Source of the DNA: Alloalcanivorax gelatiniphagus
Lineage (GTDB): Bacteria; Pseudomonadota; Gammaproteobacteria; Pseudomonadales; Alcanivoracaceae
Direction: 5' to 3'
Length of the DNA stretch: 64,000 nt
Assembly (NCBI RefSeq): GCF_005938655.1
Contig: NZ_VCQT01000038.1
Span: forward strand, 151,144 to 215,143
Shown here: piece by piece, positions 49,405 to 58,390 of the stretch
Numbering within the stretch: the stretch's first letter is position 1
Layout: each line of letters starts with the position of its first letter
Program-made: the position numbers and the translations under genes
The notes under the pieces: generated by a model
Told to the model about the DNA's origin: nothing
What the model saw: the letters and a program-made list of their open reading frames with translations, nothing else
Database searches by the model: none

Positions 49405-50226
49405 TCAGGAAGCCAGGGTGAAACGGCTGAGCAGACCGGCGCCGCGCGCATACAGCGCCGGCACATAACGCTTGGCGCGCCAGATCAGGCGCGCGTCGAT
49501 CTGCGGCAGGACATAGAGACGGCCCTTGTCCAGGGCCTTGAGCGTGGTGCGGGCCACGCCCTCGGCGGAAACGCCGGTGAGCGAGACCCAGCGGTTCATC
49601 AGCGGCGTCACCGAATCGTCGATGCGGCCACTGGCGAAGATGTTGGTCTTCACCACCGTGGGGCACAGGGCGGTGACCTTGAGGCCGCTGCCGGTGCTTT
49701 CCGCCGCCAGCGTCTCGGACACCGCCAGCACCGCCGCCTTGCTGGCGTTGTAGGGGCCCATGCTGGGCGCCGCCGCGAAGCTGGCGGTGGAGCAGACATT
49801 GATGATTCCCGCTTGGGGCAACCGGCGCAGGCGCGGCGCGAACACATGGCAGCCGTGGATCACGCCCCACATGTTCACGCCCATGACCCAGTGCCAGTCG
49901 TCCATGGAGATCTCACCAATGCGCTTGCCACCGGCGCCCACCCCGGCGTTGTTGATCACCAGGTCCGGCTCCTCGCCGAACCATTCGGCGGCCTGCTCCG
50001 CCAGCGCTTCCACCTGCTCCAGCCGGGACACGTCGCAGGCCACCGCCAGGGCCAGGCCGCCTTTTGCGGTGATCCGTTCGGCGGTGGCGGCGGCACCGGC
50101 TTCATCGATATCGGCGCACACCACGCGCCCGCCCCGGGCCGCCAGCTCCAGGGCGAAAGCGCGGCCGATGCCGCTGCCGGCGCCGGTGACCACGGCGCGG
50201 GCGTTACGGGAAAGGTGTTCTGTCAT
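49405..50226 (-). CDS. SDR-family oxidoreductase
   Basis: This 273-residue short-chain dehydrogenase has all motifs: VTGAGSGIGRAF (cofactor), LVINNAGVGAGGKRIG, catalytic Ser in VCSTASF and YNASK (Tyr and Lys). It likely oxidises alcohols or reduces ketones with NAD(P). ATG 50226 has GCGAGGAC upstream. It is 23 bases upstream of the diiron gene on the same strand and divergent from a TetR gene. Confidence 0.93.
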   Translation of the reverse strand: MTEHLSRNARAVVTGAGSGIGRAFALELAARGGRVVCADIDEAGAAATAERITAKGGLALAVACDVSRLEQVEALAEQAAEWFGEEPDLVINNAGVGAGGKRIGEISMDDWHWVMGVNMWGVIHGCHVFAPRLRRLPQAGIINVCSTASFAAAPSMGPYNASKAAVLAVSETLAAESTGSGLKVTALCPTVVKTNIFASGRIDDSVTPLMNRWVSLTGVSAEGVARTTLKALDKGRLYVLPQIDARLIWRAKRYVPALYARGAGLLSRFTLAS

Positions 50227-50286
50227 GTTCGGAGTCCTCGCCAAACAGTGCCAAATTGACCGTGACATTCATCAATGGCAAAGTAG

Positions 50287-50304
50287 TCCGATCATTTGTT
50301 CGGA
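50287..50304. promoter_or_regulatory. TetR operator candidate
   Basis: TCCGA (50287-50291) and TCGGA (50300-50304) are inverse copies flanking eight bases, in the divergent promoter region of the SDR and TetR genes; a further TTCGGA copy lies just downstream. Confidence 0.5.
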
Positions 50305-50316
50305 TTCAATTCGGAT

Positions 50317-50943
50317 ATGGCCCCTCCCACTCGCCAGCGACGCCCCTCCCAGCCCCGCGCCAAGGCCACCGTGCGCGCCATCGTGGAAGCGGGCTTTATT
50401 TCCCTGAGCCGCAACGGGGTGGAGGGCACCACCACCCGGCACATCGCCGAGATCGCCGGGGTCAGCGTGGGGTCGCTGTACGAGTACTTCGCCAACAAGG
50501 AAGAGATCTTCGACGCCATGCACCAGCACGTGGTCGCCGAGGTGGTGGACATGGTGCAACCGCGCATTCCGGAACTGGTGCGCATGGAAATCCGGCCGCT
50601 GGTGGCGGAACTGCTGTACCGCTTCCGCGACCTGCTGGAACGGGACGACGGCCGCTATCTGCGCTACATGAGCTACGCCGCCTACTTCGCCCCGCGCAAT
50701 CAGCTGGAGCCAATCAACCGGATGCTGATGAACCTGCTGGTGCAGTACGTCATGCACCACCCGGACCTGACCCGCCTGGGCAACCTGCCGGCCATGGGTT
50801 TCATCATGATCAACGGCGGCATCTTCACCGTGATCCGTCACCTCACCGACCCCCACCCGACGGTGGCGTTCGATGATTTGGTGCGCGGATTGGGGGATAT
50901 GGTGGGGTATTTTGTGGAGGGGGAATTAGCCCGCGGCCCTTAG
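50317..50943 (+). CDS. TetR-family regulator
   Basis: This 208-residue repressor has its helix-turn-helix near residues 20-65: ATVRAIVEAGFISLSRNGVEGTTTRHIAEIAGVSVGSLYEYFANKEEIFDAMH. It is divergent from the SDR/diiron/monooxygenase genes with a TCCGA/TCGGA palindrome between, so it probably represses them in response to an unknown fatty or ketone compound. ATG 50317 gives the best start. Confidence 0.93.
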   Translation: MAPPTRQRRPSQPRAKATVRAIVEAGFISLSRNGVEGTTTRHIAEIAGVSVGSLYEYFANKEEIFDAMHQHVVAEVVDMVQPRIPELVRMEIRPLVAELLYRFRDLLERDDGRYLRYMSYAAYFAPRNQLEPINRMLMNLLVQYVMHHPDLTRLGNLPAMGFIMINGGIFTVIRHLTDPHPTVAFDDLVRGLGDMVGYFVEGELARGP

Positions 50944-50950
50944 GGCCGGG

Positions 50951-51040
50951 GCTAGCTACAAGCTACAAGCTGCAGGCTACAAGCACACCTCTCCATAGAG
51001 GGTTTAGCCTGTAGCCTGCAGCTTGAAGCTTGAAGCTCTT
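50951..51040. repeat. Inverted heptad tracts, stem-loop
   Basis: AAGCTAC/AAGCTGC-type 7-base units (50951-50983) are mirrored at 51004-51040 around a 20-base loop at a convergent gene junction. Confidence 0.9.
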
Positions 51041-51041
51041 C

Positions 51042-51497
51042 TTATTCAAGCAGGTCCTTATGCAGATGCGGGGCGTCTTCGCCGACCCGGTGCCAGGTCT
51101 GGGTGCGGCCGAGCAGGCTGACGCCGATGTAGCCTCGGGCATCCAGGGTGTCCGGGTCGGTGAGGGTGGCCTTGGCGCTGTAGGTTTTGCCGTTGTCCGG
51201 GGAGTAGATGCTTCCGTCTTCCCAGGTTTCACCGCCGGCGTATTTCAGGTTCTGGAGCACGGTGACGCCGAGCAGGCGGCGGCCCCGTTTGCTTTCGTCC
51301 GGGTTGTTCTCGTCGAAGCGGGCTTCGCCGTCGCTGGAGCCGACCACGCGGCCGTTCCAGGTGTCACCGTCCTGATAAATCTGCACGTAGCCACCGGTCT
51401 TGGTTTCCCAGACCCCTTCAATGGCATGGGAATCGTCGGCGGCCCAGCCCACGGCGCACACGCCGAGCAGGGCGGCGGAAATCAGCGGTTTGATCAT
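51042..51497 (-). CDS. Secreted DUF2147 protein
   Basis: This 151-residue protein has a signal peptide (MIKPLISAALLGVCAVGWAADD) and a DUF2147 domain: AIEGVWETKTGGYVQIYQDGDTWNGRVVG and ILQNLKYAGGETWEDGSIYSPDNGKTYSAKATLTDPDTLDARGYIGVSLLGRTQTWHRV-like residues. Members are periplasmic, lipocalin-like and uncharacterised. ATG 51497 has GGAGGACC upstream. Confidence 0.92.
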   Translation of the reverse strand: MIKPLISAALLGVCAVGWAADDSHAIEGVWETKTGGYVQIYQDGDTWNGRVVGSSDGEARFDENNPDESKRGRRLLGVTVLQNLKYAGGETWEDGSIYSPDNGKTYSAKATLTDPDTLDARGYIGVSLLGRTQTWHRVGEDAPHLHKDLLE

Positions 51498-51656
51498 GAC
51501 AGGGTCCTCCAGGGGAGCGTGGAGAGGAATCCACGGGATAAGCGGGACCGAGAGAGTAAACAAAATAGAAGAAGATGTCCCTCAAACGGTATTCGCTCTG
51601 AGGAATCCATTAAAAAATAACCGGGACGCGGGGTGTTTAAAAGACCGTCAAATGAT

Positions 51657-51690
51657 GCCGGGCCAGAGCGGACAAGGGCTCCAGCCCGGC
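51657..51690. terminator. Possible hairpin after aminotransferase gene
   Basis: GCCGGGC and GCCCGGC pair five bases beyond the aminotransferase stop. The tail is not U-rich. Nothing else is seen in 51498-51694. Confidence 0.35.
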
Positions 51691-51694
51691 GTCT

Positions 51695-52834
51695 TCAACC
51701 GGTGATATGCGAAAGGGCGGTTTCCAGCTGTTCCACGGTACGATCCAGGTGGTTGAGCTTGTCCAGGCCGAACAGGCCCACCCGGAAGGTTTTGAAATCC
51801 GCCGGTTCATCACACATCAGCGGCACGCCGGCGGCGGTTTGCAGCCCCTCGGCGATGAACTTGCTGGCGTTGTGCAGGCCGTCGTCGTCGGTGTAGCAGA
51901 CCACCACGCCCGGCGCCTCGAAGCCCGGCGCCGCCACGCTGCGGATGCCGTGGCGGGTGAACAGGGCGCGCACCCGGCCACCCAGTTCCTGCTGGGCGGC
52001 ACGCACCACGGAGAAGCCCTCGGCACGGGTTTCCTCCATGAAGTCACGGAACCGGGTCAGGCTGTCGGTGGGCAGGGTGGCGTGGTAGGCATGGCCACCG
52101 TTTTCGTAGGCGCGCATGATGTCCAGCCAGCGCTTCAGGTCGGCGGCGAAGCTGGTGCTGCGGGTGTTTTCCAGCACCGCCAGGGCGTTGTCGTTCATCA
52201 TCACCAAGCCGGCGCAGGGGGACGAACTCCAGCCCTTCTGCGGCGCGCTGATCAGCACGTCCACGCCGGTGTCCTTCATGTCCACCCAGATCGCCCCGGA
52301 GGCGATGCAGTCGAGCACGAACAGGCCACCCACTTCGTGCACCGCCTCGGCCACCGCCTTGAGATAGTCATCCGGCAGAATCATGCCGGCGGCGGTTTCC
52401 ACATGGGGCGCGAACACCATCTCCGGTTTTTCCCGGCGGATGGTTTCCACCACCTCGTCGATGGGCGCCGGCGCGAACGGCGCCGGCTCACCTTCGCCGC
52501 TCACCGGCCGCGCCTTGAGCACGGTCTCGGCGGCGGGAATGCCGCCCATCTCGAAGATCTGGCTCCAGCGGTAGCTGAACCAGCCATTGCGGATCACCAG
52601 ACAGCGCTTGCCGGTGGCGAACTGGCGCGCCACCGCTTCCATGGCGAAGGTCCCGCCACCGGGCACCACCGCCACGGCATCCGCGTGGTAGGCCTGCTTC
52701 AGGGTGGTGGAAATGTCCCGCATCACCTGCTGGAAGGCCTGGGACATATGATTCAGGGAACGGTCCGTGAACACCACGGAATATTCCAGCAGACCATCCG
52801 GGTCCACCTCGGGCACCAGTCGAGACACAAGCAT
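51695..52834 (-). CDS. Class V aminotransferase
   Basis: This 379-residue PLP enzyme is of the class V/alanine-glyoxylate aminotransferase type. PLP-binding Lys lies in VLISAPQKGWSSSPCAG; AVVPGGGTFAMEAVARQF and FVLDCIASGAIWVDMKD hold phosphate and ring contacts (Asp for the pyridine nitrogen). Likely an alanine, serine or phosphonate-type aminotransferase; substrate unresolved. ATG 52834 has GGGAGA upstream. It is divergent from the 2-hydroxyacid dehydrogenase gene; the pair could act on 2-oxo/2-hydroxy acids. Confidence 0.9.
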   Translation of the reverse strand: MLVSRLVPEVDPDGLLEYSVVFTDRSLNHMSQAFQQVMRDISTTLKQAYHADAVAVVPGGGTFAMEAVARQFATGKRCLVIRNGWFSYRWSQIFEMGGIPAAETVLKARPVSGEGEPAPFAPAPIDEVVETIRREKPEMVFAPHVETAAGMILPDDYLKAVAEAVHEVGGLFVLDCIASGAIWVDMKDTGVDVLISAPQKGWSSSPCAGLVMMNDNALAVLENTRSTSFAADLKRWLDIMRAYENGGHAYHATLPTDSLTRFRDFMEETRAEGFSVVRAAQQELGGRVRALFTRHGIRSVAAPGFEAPGVVVCYTDDDGLHNASKFIAEGLQTAAGVPLMCDEPADFKTFRVGLFGLDKLNHLDRTVEQLETALSHITG

Positions 52835-52915
52835 TCTCCCGCTTCAAAAGCCGTAAACATTTAACAGGTCATCCGTTATAGAGACGTGGGCGGCGGGCTG
52901 CAAGGCATGACAGGG

Positions 52916-53047
52916 TTAAAAGTTACAAGTTAAAAGTTGAAAGCGCGGGGCCCGCCCGGCAAAACGGAACCGCCGTGCCCGCGCGGCAACGCACCATGCG
53001 GTACACTGACCGCCCTGCTTTCCTTTCAACTTTCAACTTTCAACTTC
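52916..53047. repeat. Inverted heptad tracts
   Basis: AAGTTAC/AAGTTAA/AAGTTGA units (52916-52948) are mirrored by TTTCAAC units (53018-53047), around a GC-rich loop between divergent genes. Confidence 0.85.
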
Positions 53048-53066
53048 TTCATCCCGGAGCTTCCCC

Positions 53067-54014
53067 GTGACCACCCTGAACATCCGCACCCTTACCCTGC
53101 CCACCCAATGGCACCTGGAGACCGTCAAGGATCAGGCCGGCGATCTGAAACTCGGCGTGTGGGACCTGAAAGGCGACCCGGAGGGATTGAGCGAGGAGGA
53201 AGTGGAGGCGGTGGTGTTCCATCACCCGGCCGGGGCGGCGGGCAAGCAACGGCTTTCCACCCTGCCCAACCTGAAGCTGATCCAGACCCAGTCCACCGGC
53301 TATGACGGCTTTATCGAAGCCGGACGCGGCGCCGCCGTGGCCAGCGCCTATGGCCTGCACGCCGGCCCCACCGCCGAGCTGACCCTGGGCCTGATTCTTA
53401 CCGCCCAGCGCGGCCTGGATCACTTCGCCCGGGACCAGGCGGAACACCTCTGGCGGCCGTTCACCACGCCGGGGCTGCTGGACCGCAAGGTGCTGATGAT
53501 CGGCACCGGCGGCGTGGGCATCGCCATCGCCGAGCGGCTGGCGCCGTTCGGCGTCGAACTGACCCGGGTGGGTACCCGTGCCCGGGACGACGAACACGGC
53601 CACGTGCACGGCGTGGACGAACTGCCGGCGCTGCTGCCGGCGGCGGAAATCGTGATTCTGATTACCCCGCTCAACGATGCGACTCAAGGAATGGTGGACG
53701 CGGACTTCCTGGCCCGTCTGCCGGACGGCGCCCTGGTGGTGAACGTGGCACGGGGCCCGGTGGTGGACACCGACGCCCTGCTGGCCGAACTGCAAAGCGG
53801 CCGCCTGCGCGCCGCCCTGGACGTGGTGGAACCGGAACCCCTGCCCGCCGACCACCCGCTGTGGGACGCGCCGGGCCTGTATCTGGCCCCCCATGTGGGC
53901 GGCCGCTCGGAAGCGCTGCAGCCTCGTTTGGCCGCTTACCTGCGGGAGCAGGTGCGGCGCATTGCCAGCGGGGAGGCGCTTCAGAATTTGGTTTATGTTG
54001 GGGATCGCGGCTGA
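53067..54014 (+). CDS. D-isomer 2-hydroxyacid dehydrogenase
   Basis: The 315-residue protein belongs to the NAD-dependent D-2-hydroxyacid dehydrogenases. Cofactor motif VLMIGTGGVGIAIAERLAPFG, catalytic Arg in VVNVARGPVVDTDALL, Glu in DVVEPEPLPADHPLW and His in LAPHVGGRSE are all present. GTG 53067 has CGGAGC upstream. The last residues GDRG and the stop codon come from a REP palindrome (54003-54027), so the natural end may have been replaced. Confidence 0.93.
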   Translation: MTTLNIRTLTLPTQWHLETVKDQAGDLKLGVWDLKGDPEGLSEEEVEAVVFHHPAGAAGKQRLSTLPNLKLIQTQSTGYDGFIEAGRGAAVASAYGLHAGPTAELTLGLILTAQRGLDHFARDQAEHLWRPFTTPGLLDRKVLMIGTGGVGIAIAERLAPFGVELTRVGTRARDDEHGHVHGVDELPALLPAAEIVILITPLNDATQGMVDADFLARLPDGALVVNVARGPVVDTDALLAELQSGRLRAALDVVEPEPLPADHPLWDAPGLYLAPHVGGRSEALQPRLAAYLREQVRRIASGEALQNLVYVGDRG

Positions 54015-54027
54015 AGCCGCTCCTACG
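54003..54027. repeat. REP palindrome overlapping a gene end
   Basis: GATCGCGGCTGAAGCCGCTC plus CTACG; the TGA within it is the stop of the 2-hydroxyacid dehydrogenase gene. Confidence 0.9.
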
Positions 54028-54044
54028 AAGCGGGCGGGCTGCAA

Positions 54045-54204
54045 GCCGCAAGCTACAAGCTACAAGCTAAAACAAGCCGCGCCGACCGAAGGTTGCGGTA
54101 CGGCCCCGCCGCCGCGACCTTTCAACTTTCAACTTGTAACTTTCAACCGCTCTCCCTGGCACCCAACCCAAAGCCTGCAGCTTGTAGCTTGAAGCTTGAA
54201 GCTC
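54045..54204. repeat. Nested heptad tracts
   Basis: An AAGCTAC tract (54045-54071) pairs with a GCTTGAAGCTTG-type tract (54171-54204); an AACTTTC tract (54117-54149) lies between. The structure fills a convergent gene junction. Confidence 0.85.
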
Positions 54205-54211
54205 TCCTTTC

Positions 54212-57200
54212 TCACCAAGTATCAATCATCGGCCGTCGTTTGCCGGCGATGGGTTCGAGGCCGCCGGGGGGTGTGGCGCGGAGGCCGGCGAGGATCCAGT
54301 CGCGGGAGTTGGCCGGGTCGATGACGGCGTCGATTTCCAGGGCGGCGGCCATGCTCAGGGCTTCACCTCGTTCGTAGAGTTTGTCCACCAGTTGCCGGAA
54401 CAAGGCTTCCCGTTTTTCCGGGGTTTCCTGGGCCGCCAGTTCTTTTTTGTAGGCCAGGTTCACCGCCCCTTCCAGGCCCATGCCGCCGAATTCGCCGCTG
54501 GGCCAGGAGGCGCAGAACATGGGGGCGTGGAAGGAGCCGCCGGCCATGCCCTGGGCGCCCAGGCCGTAGCCTTTGCGGGTCACCAGGGTGAACAGCGGCA
54601 CGGTGAGGCTGGCGGCGGTGACGAACATGCGGCAGGTGCGGCGCACCATGGCGGTTTCTTCCTCGGAGGGGCCGACCATGAAGCCCGGGGTGTCGCACAG
54701 GCTGACCATGGGGATGCCGAAGGCATCGCACAGCTGCATGAAGCGGGACGCCTTGTCGGCGCCGGCGGCGTCGATGGCACCGCCCAGCACCTGCGGGTCG
54801 TTGGCGATCAAGCCCAGGGGGCGGCCTTCGATGCGCACGAAGGCGGTGATCATGCCCGGGGCGAAGTCCCGGCGCAGTTCCACGGTGGAGTCGCGGTCCA
54901 CCAGGATGCGGATCAGGTCGCGCATGTTGTAGGCGTGCAGCCGGTTTTCCGGCACCGCCCGGCGCAGCCAGCGCTGGTCTTCACAGGACCAGTCGGTGAC
55001 GGTGCCCTGGAAGTAACTCATCAGTTTTTTCGCCAGGGCGGCGCCTTCCTGCTCGTCTTTCACCACGCAATCGATAACGCCGTTGGCGCGTTGCACCGAC
55101 ACCGGGCCCACTTCCTCCGGTTTGAACACGCCCAGGCCACCGCCTTCGATCATGGCCGGGCCGGCCATGCCGATGCAGGCGTTCTCGGTGGCGATGATCA
55201 GGTCGCTGGTGCCGGCGAACACGGCGTTGCCGGCGAAGCAGCGGCCGGAGACCACGGCGATGCGCGGCACCAGGCCGCTAAGGCGGGCGTACTGCAGGAA
55301 GCTGGGGCCGTCCAGGCCGGCCACCTTGGTGGCGTTGTCGGTGTCGCCGGGGCGGCCGCCGCCGCCTTCGGCGAAGAAGATCACCGGCAGTTTCTGGTGC
55401 TCCGCCACTTCCAGAATGCGGTCGGTTTTCTTGTGGTTCATGGTGCCCTGGGTGCCGGCCAGCACGGTGTAGTCGTAGGCCAGTACCGCGCAGCGGCTTT
55501 TGCTCTCGTCGAACAGGTCGCCGTTGACCGCGCCCAGGCCGGTGACCATGCCATCCGCCGGGGTGTTGTGAATCAGGTCGTCCAGGTCCCGGCGGGCGCG
55601 CTGGGCGGCGAAGGTGAAGGCGCCGTACTCGATAAAGCTGCCGTCATCGACGATGGCCGCCACGTTTTCCCGGGCGGTGCGCTGGCCGGTCTTGCGCCGT
55701 TTCGCCACCGCGTCCGGGCGGTTCTCGTCGCGCAGCAGCGCCTCCCGGGCCTGCAGCTTGGCCAGGTCCGGGCGGATGTGGTCCAGGTCGATCTCTTCTT
55801 CTTCCGCGTCCGCGTCCGCGGCCACCTCGCCGGGAACCATGAACAACAGCGGGTCGCCGGCGGACACCGCGTCACCCACGGCGAAGTTCAGCTGGCCCAC
55901 GGTGCCGCTGGTGGCGGCCACCACCCGGTGCTGCATCTTCATGGCTTCCACGAACGCCACCGGCTGGCCTTCGCGGACGCTGTCCCCTTCCGCCACCAGC
56001 AGCTCCGCCACCACCCCCTGCATGGGCGTGGCCACGCCTTCGGTGCCCGGCGGCGCCTGGATCGAGGCTTCCCGGGTCTGGCCGGCGTCGCCGTCGTCGC
56101 CGAAATGCAGGGACGGGTGGGCGGCACCGCCATTAACCAGCTCGGCCATATGGTCGTCCACGAAGCGGGTGTAGACCGCGTTGTCCACCACCTCGTCCCG
56201 TTGCAGCAGGTTCTGCAGGAAACCGATATTGGTGTCCACGCCCTCGATGCGGAACTGACACAGCGCCCGGTAGGCGCGGCGGATGGCGGTGGCGAAGTCA
56301 CCGCGCCCGTGCACGATCAGCTTGGCCAGCAGGGAATCGTAGTGGGGGCTGGTGCGGTAACCGCGATAGCCGAAGGTGTCCACCCGCAGGCCCGGGCCGG
56401 AGGGCGGTTCGAAGGTGGCCAGGGTGCCGCCGGCGGGGCGCGCCTCGCCGCTGGCGTCCATGGTTTCCATATTGATGCGCAGTTGCACGGCGAAGCCGGA
56501 GGGCGCCGGCACCGTGTCCCGGCTCAGGCCCAGGTCCGCCAGGGAAGCGCCGCCGGCGATTTTCAGCTGGGTCTGCACCAGATCCACGCCGGTGACTTCC
56601 TCGGTGACGGTGTGCTCCACCTGCAGGCGCGGGTTGGCTTCGATAAAGGCGAACCGGCTTTCGTCCGCGTCGACCAGAAATTCAAAGGTGCCCAGGCTGC
56701 GGTAGCCGACCCGGGCCGCCAGCCGCAGGGCCGCTTCCAGCAGCTTTTCCCGGGTGGCGTCGGAGAGCGTCGGCGCCGGCGCGATTTCCACCAGCTTCTG
56801 GTTACGCCGCTGCAGGCTGCACTCCCGCTCCCACAGGTGCACCGGGCTGTCACCGCCGTCGCCCACCACCTGCACTTCGATGTGCCGGGCGCGCTCGATA
56901 AAGCGTTCCACGTACAGGGCGCCGTTGCCGAACGCGGCCTGGGCCTCCGCCTGGCAGCGCTTGAACGCCTCCGCCAGGTCGTCGCCGGGGCCGACGATGC
57001 GCATGCCCCGGCCACCGCCGCCGGCGATGGCCTTGACGATCACCGTGGCGTCATCGCCCAGGCCGTCGCGGAACGCCTGCGCCTGCTCCAGGGTGGTGTC
57101 GGCGCCGGTGCCGGGCACCACCGGTACCTGGCATTCCTCCGCCAGCACCCGGGCGCGGGCCTTGTCACCAAGCAGCGCCAGCACCTCCGGGGTGGGGCCC

Positions 57201-57505
57201 ACGAAGGTGAGCCCGGCCTGCTGGCAGCGCTCGGCGAAATCCCGGCTTTCGCTGAGGAAGCCGTAGCCCGGGTGCACCGCGTCACAGCCGGTCTCCAGGG
57301 CCACCTTCACCAGTTGCTCGCCGTCCAGGTAGGCGGCGGCGCCCCGGCCTTCCAGGGCCACCGCCTGATCGGCCACCCGGGTGTGCAGGGCGCGTTCATC
57401 GTCGGCGGGGTAAACCGCCACGGTGGCGATGTCCAGGTCGGCGGCGGCGCGGGCGATGCGCACCGCGATCTCGCCTCGGTTGGCGATCAGAAGCTTACGG
57501 GTCAT
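54212..57505 (-). CDS. Single-chain acyl-CoA carboxylase
   Basis: The 1097-residue protein fuses all three functions of a biotin-dependent carboxylase: biotin carboxylase (residues 1-450, IANRGEIAVRI, AIAGGGGRGMRIV, EANPRLQVEHTVTEE), a biotin carrier (EAMKM at 520-524, biotinyl Lys523), an acidic linker (about 562-573) and carboxyltransferase (610-1097, with LAYDYTVLAGTQGTMNHKK and GGSFHAPMFCASWPSGEFGGMGLEGAV). This matches single-chain long-chain acyl-CoA carboxylases; acetyl- or propionyl-CoA substrates are also possible. ATG 57505 gives the family start. A divergent TetR gene shares its promoter region. Confidence 0.95.
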   Translation of the reverse strand: MTRKLLIANRGEIAVRIARAAADLDIATVAVYPADDERALHTRVADQAVALEGRGAAAYLDGEQLVKVALETGCDAVHPGYGFLSESRDFAERCQQAGLTFVGPTPEVLALLGDKARARVLAEECQVPVVPGTGADTTLEQAQAFRDGLGDDATVIVKAIAGGGGRGMRIVGPGDDLAEAFKRCQAEAQAAFGNGALYVERFIERARHIEVQVVGDGGDSPVHLWERECSLQRRNQKLVEIAPAPTLSDATREKLLEAALRLAARVGYRSLGTFEFLVDADESRFAFIEANPRLQVEHTVTEEVTGVDLVQTQLKIAGGASLADLGLSRDTVPAPSGFAVQLRINMETMDASGEARPAGGTLATFEPPSGPGLRVDTFGYRGYRTSPHYDSLLAKLIVHGRGDFATAIRRAYRALCQFRIEGVDTNIGFLQNLLQRDEVVDNAVYTRFVDDHMAELVNGGAAHPSLHFGDDGDAGQTREASIQAPPGTEGVATPMQGVVAELLVAEGDSVREGQPVAFVEAMKMQHRVVAATSGTVGQLNFAVGDAVSAGDPLLFMVPGEVAADADAEEEEIDLDHIRPDLAKLQAREALLRDENRPDAVAKRRKTGQRTARENVAAIVDDGSFIEYGAFTFAAQRARRDLDDLIHNTPADGMVTGLGAVNGDLFDESKSRCAVLAYDYTVLAGTQGTMNHKKTDRILEVAEHQKLPVIFFAEGGGGRPGDTDNATKVAGLDGPSFLQYARLSGLVPRIAVVSGRCFAGNAVFAGTSDLIIATENACIGMAGPAMIEGGGLGVFKPEEVGPVSVQRANGVIDCVVKDEQEGAALAKKLMSYFQGTVTDWSCEDQRWLRRAVPENRLHAYNMRDLIRILVDRDSTVELRRDFAPGMITAFVRIEGRPLGLIANDPQVLGGAIDAAGADKASRFMQLCDAFGIPMVSLCDTPGFMVGPSEEETAMVRRTCRMFVTAASLTVPLFTLVTRKGYGLGAQGMAGGSFHAPMFCASWPSGEFGGMGLEGAVNLAYKKELAAQETPEKREALFRQLVDKLYERGEALSMAAALEIDAVIDPANSRDWILAGLRATPPGGLEPIAGKRRPMIDTW

Positions 57506-57578
57506 GGCGGCTATCCGGTTTTTTGTCGGTCGATTCGTGAATCGTTTGGCGGCAAGATAGCGAGATACTGACTTGCAC

Positions 57579-57594
57579 GTCAATTAGTATTGAC
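57579..57594. promoter_or_regulatory. TetR operator between carboxylase and tetR
   Basis: GTCAAT-TAGT-ATTGAC is a perfect 16-base palindrome in the divergent promoter region; ACTTGCA is repeated three times around it (57571, 57609 and 57627 areas). Confidence 0.7.
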
Positions 57595-57660
57595 TCGGGT
57601 TTTATTTACTTGCAGATTAGTCAGCACTTGCAATGCCCACCCAACGATCAGGAGAACGGC

Positions 57661-58296
57661 GTGGCCCGTCCGGAAAAGAAATCGCAGCTCGGTCAGCCGC
57701 CCATGAAGGCGCAGATCAAGGCCGCCGCCCGGGCCCTGTTCATTCAGCGGGGCATCAGTGATGTGAGCTATGGCGACATCGCCGAGATGGTGAACACCAC
57801 CCGGGCCAACCTGCACTACCACTTCGGCAACAAGTCGGCGCTGATCGAGGAAGTGTTCCAGGAAACCTTCGACGACCTGGAGGCCCAGTTCCAGGACGTG
57901 TGGGCGCGGCCGGGGCTGACCCTGGCGGATCGTATCTCGCTGGTGGCCCGGGATTGCGAGCGGCGTTTCTACGAGTTCAACGACACCCCAAAAGGGCGCA
58001 ACCCCTGGAGCCTGTCGGCGCGGGTGCGGTTCGAGCGGCACCTGATCTCCGAGGGCACCCAGAAAGGCATTTCCGAGATGTCGCGGCATTTCGAGGACTA
58101 CGTGTCCCATGCCGTGAAGCTGGCCATTGGCAGCGGTGAATTACGCCCGGATACGCCGGTGCGTCAGGTGGTGATGCTGATCACCCCGCTCTGGTATTTC
58201 GGTTCGCTGGTCACCCAGCACAGCGGCCTGAACAAACTGCTGGAGCATTACCAGGCGGTGATCGATACCGTCACCGCCGCCTATGGTTCGCGATAA
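57661..58296 (+). CDS. TetR regulator beside the acyl-CoA carboxylase
   Basis: This 211-residue repressor has its helix-turn-helix in KAQIKAAARALFIQRGISDVSYGDIAEMVNTTRANLHYHFGNKSALIEEVF. Its likely target is the divergent carboxylase gene via the GTCAAT palindrome 70 bases upstream; an acyl-CoA ligand would make sense but is inferred. GTG 57661 is the start with AGGAGAACGGC upstream; it is not homologous before that point. Confidence 0.92.
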   Translation: MARPEKKSQLGQPPMKAQIKAAARALFIQRGISDVSYGDIAEMVNTTRANLHYHFGNKSALIEEVFQETFDDLEAQFQDVWARPGLTLADRISLVARDCERRFYEFNDTPKGRNPWSLSARVRFERHLISEGTQKGISEMSRHFEDYVSHAVKLAIGSGELRPDTPVRQVVMLITPLWYFGSLVTQHSGLNKLLEHYQAVIDTVTAAYGSR

Positions 58297-58390
58297 GCAC
58301 GGTTCCCGGTAAAAACCGGCACCCGATAACAACAATCCCCTTCGGCCCGTCCGGCGGCCGACCGTGGATGTGCCGGCACGGAGAGAAAGC

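Noticed and set aside
50951..54204. CRISPR array from the regularly spaced repeats
   Set aside because: Units are 7 bases in contiguous tracts without spacers, and no cas genes are present.
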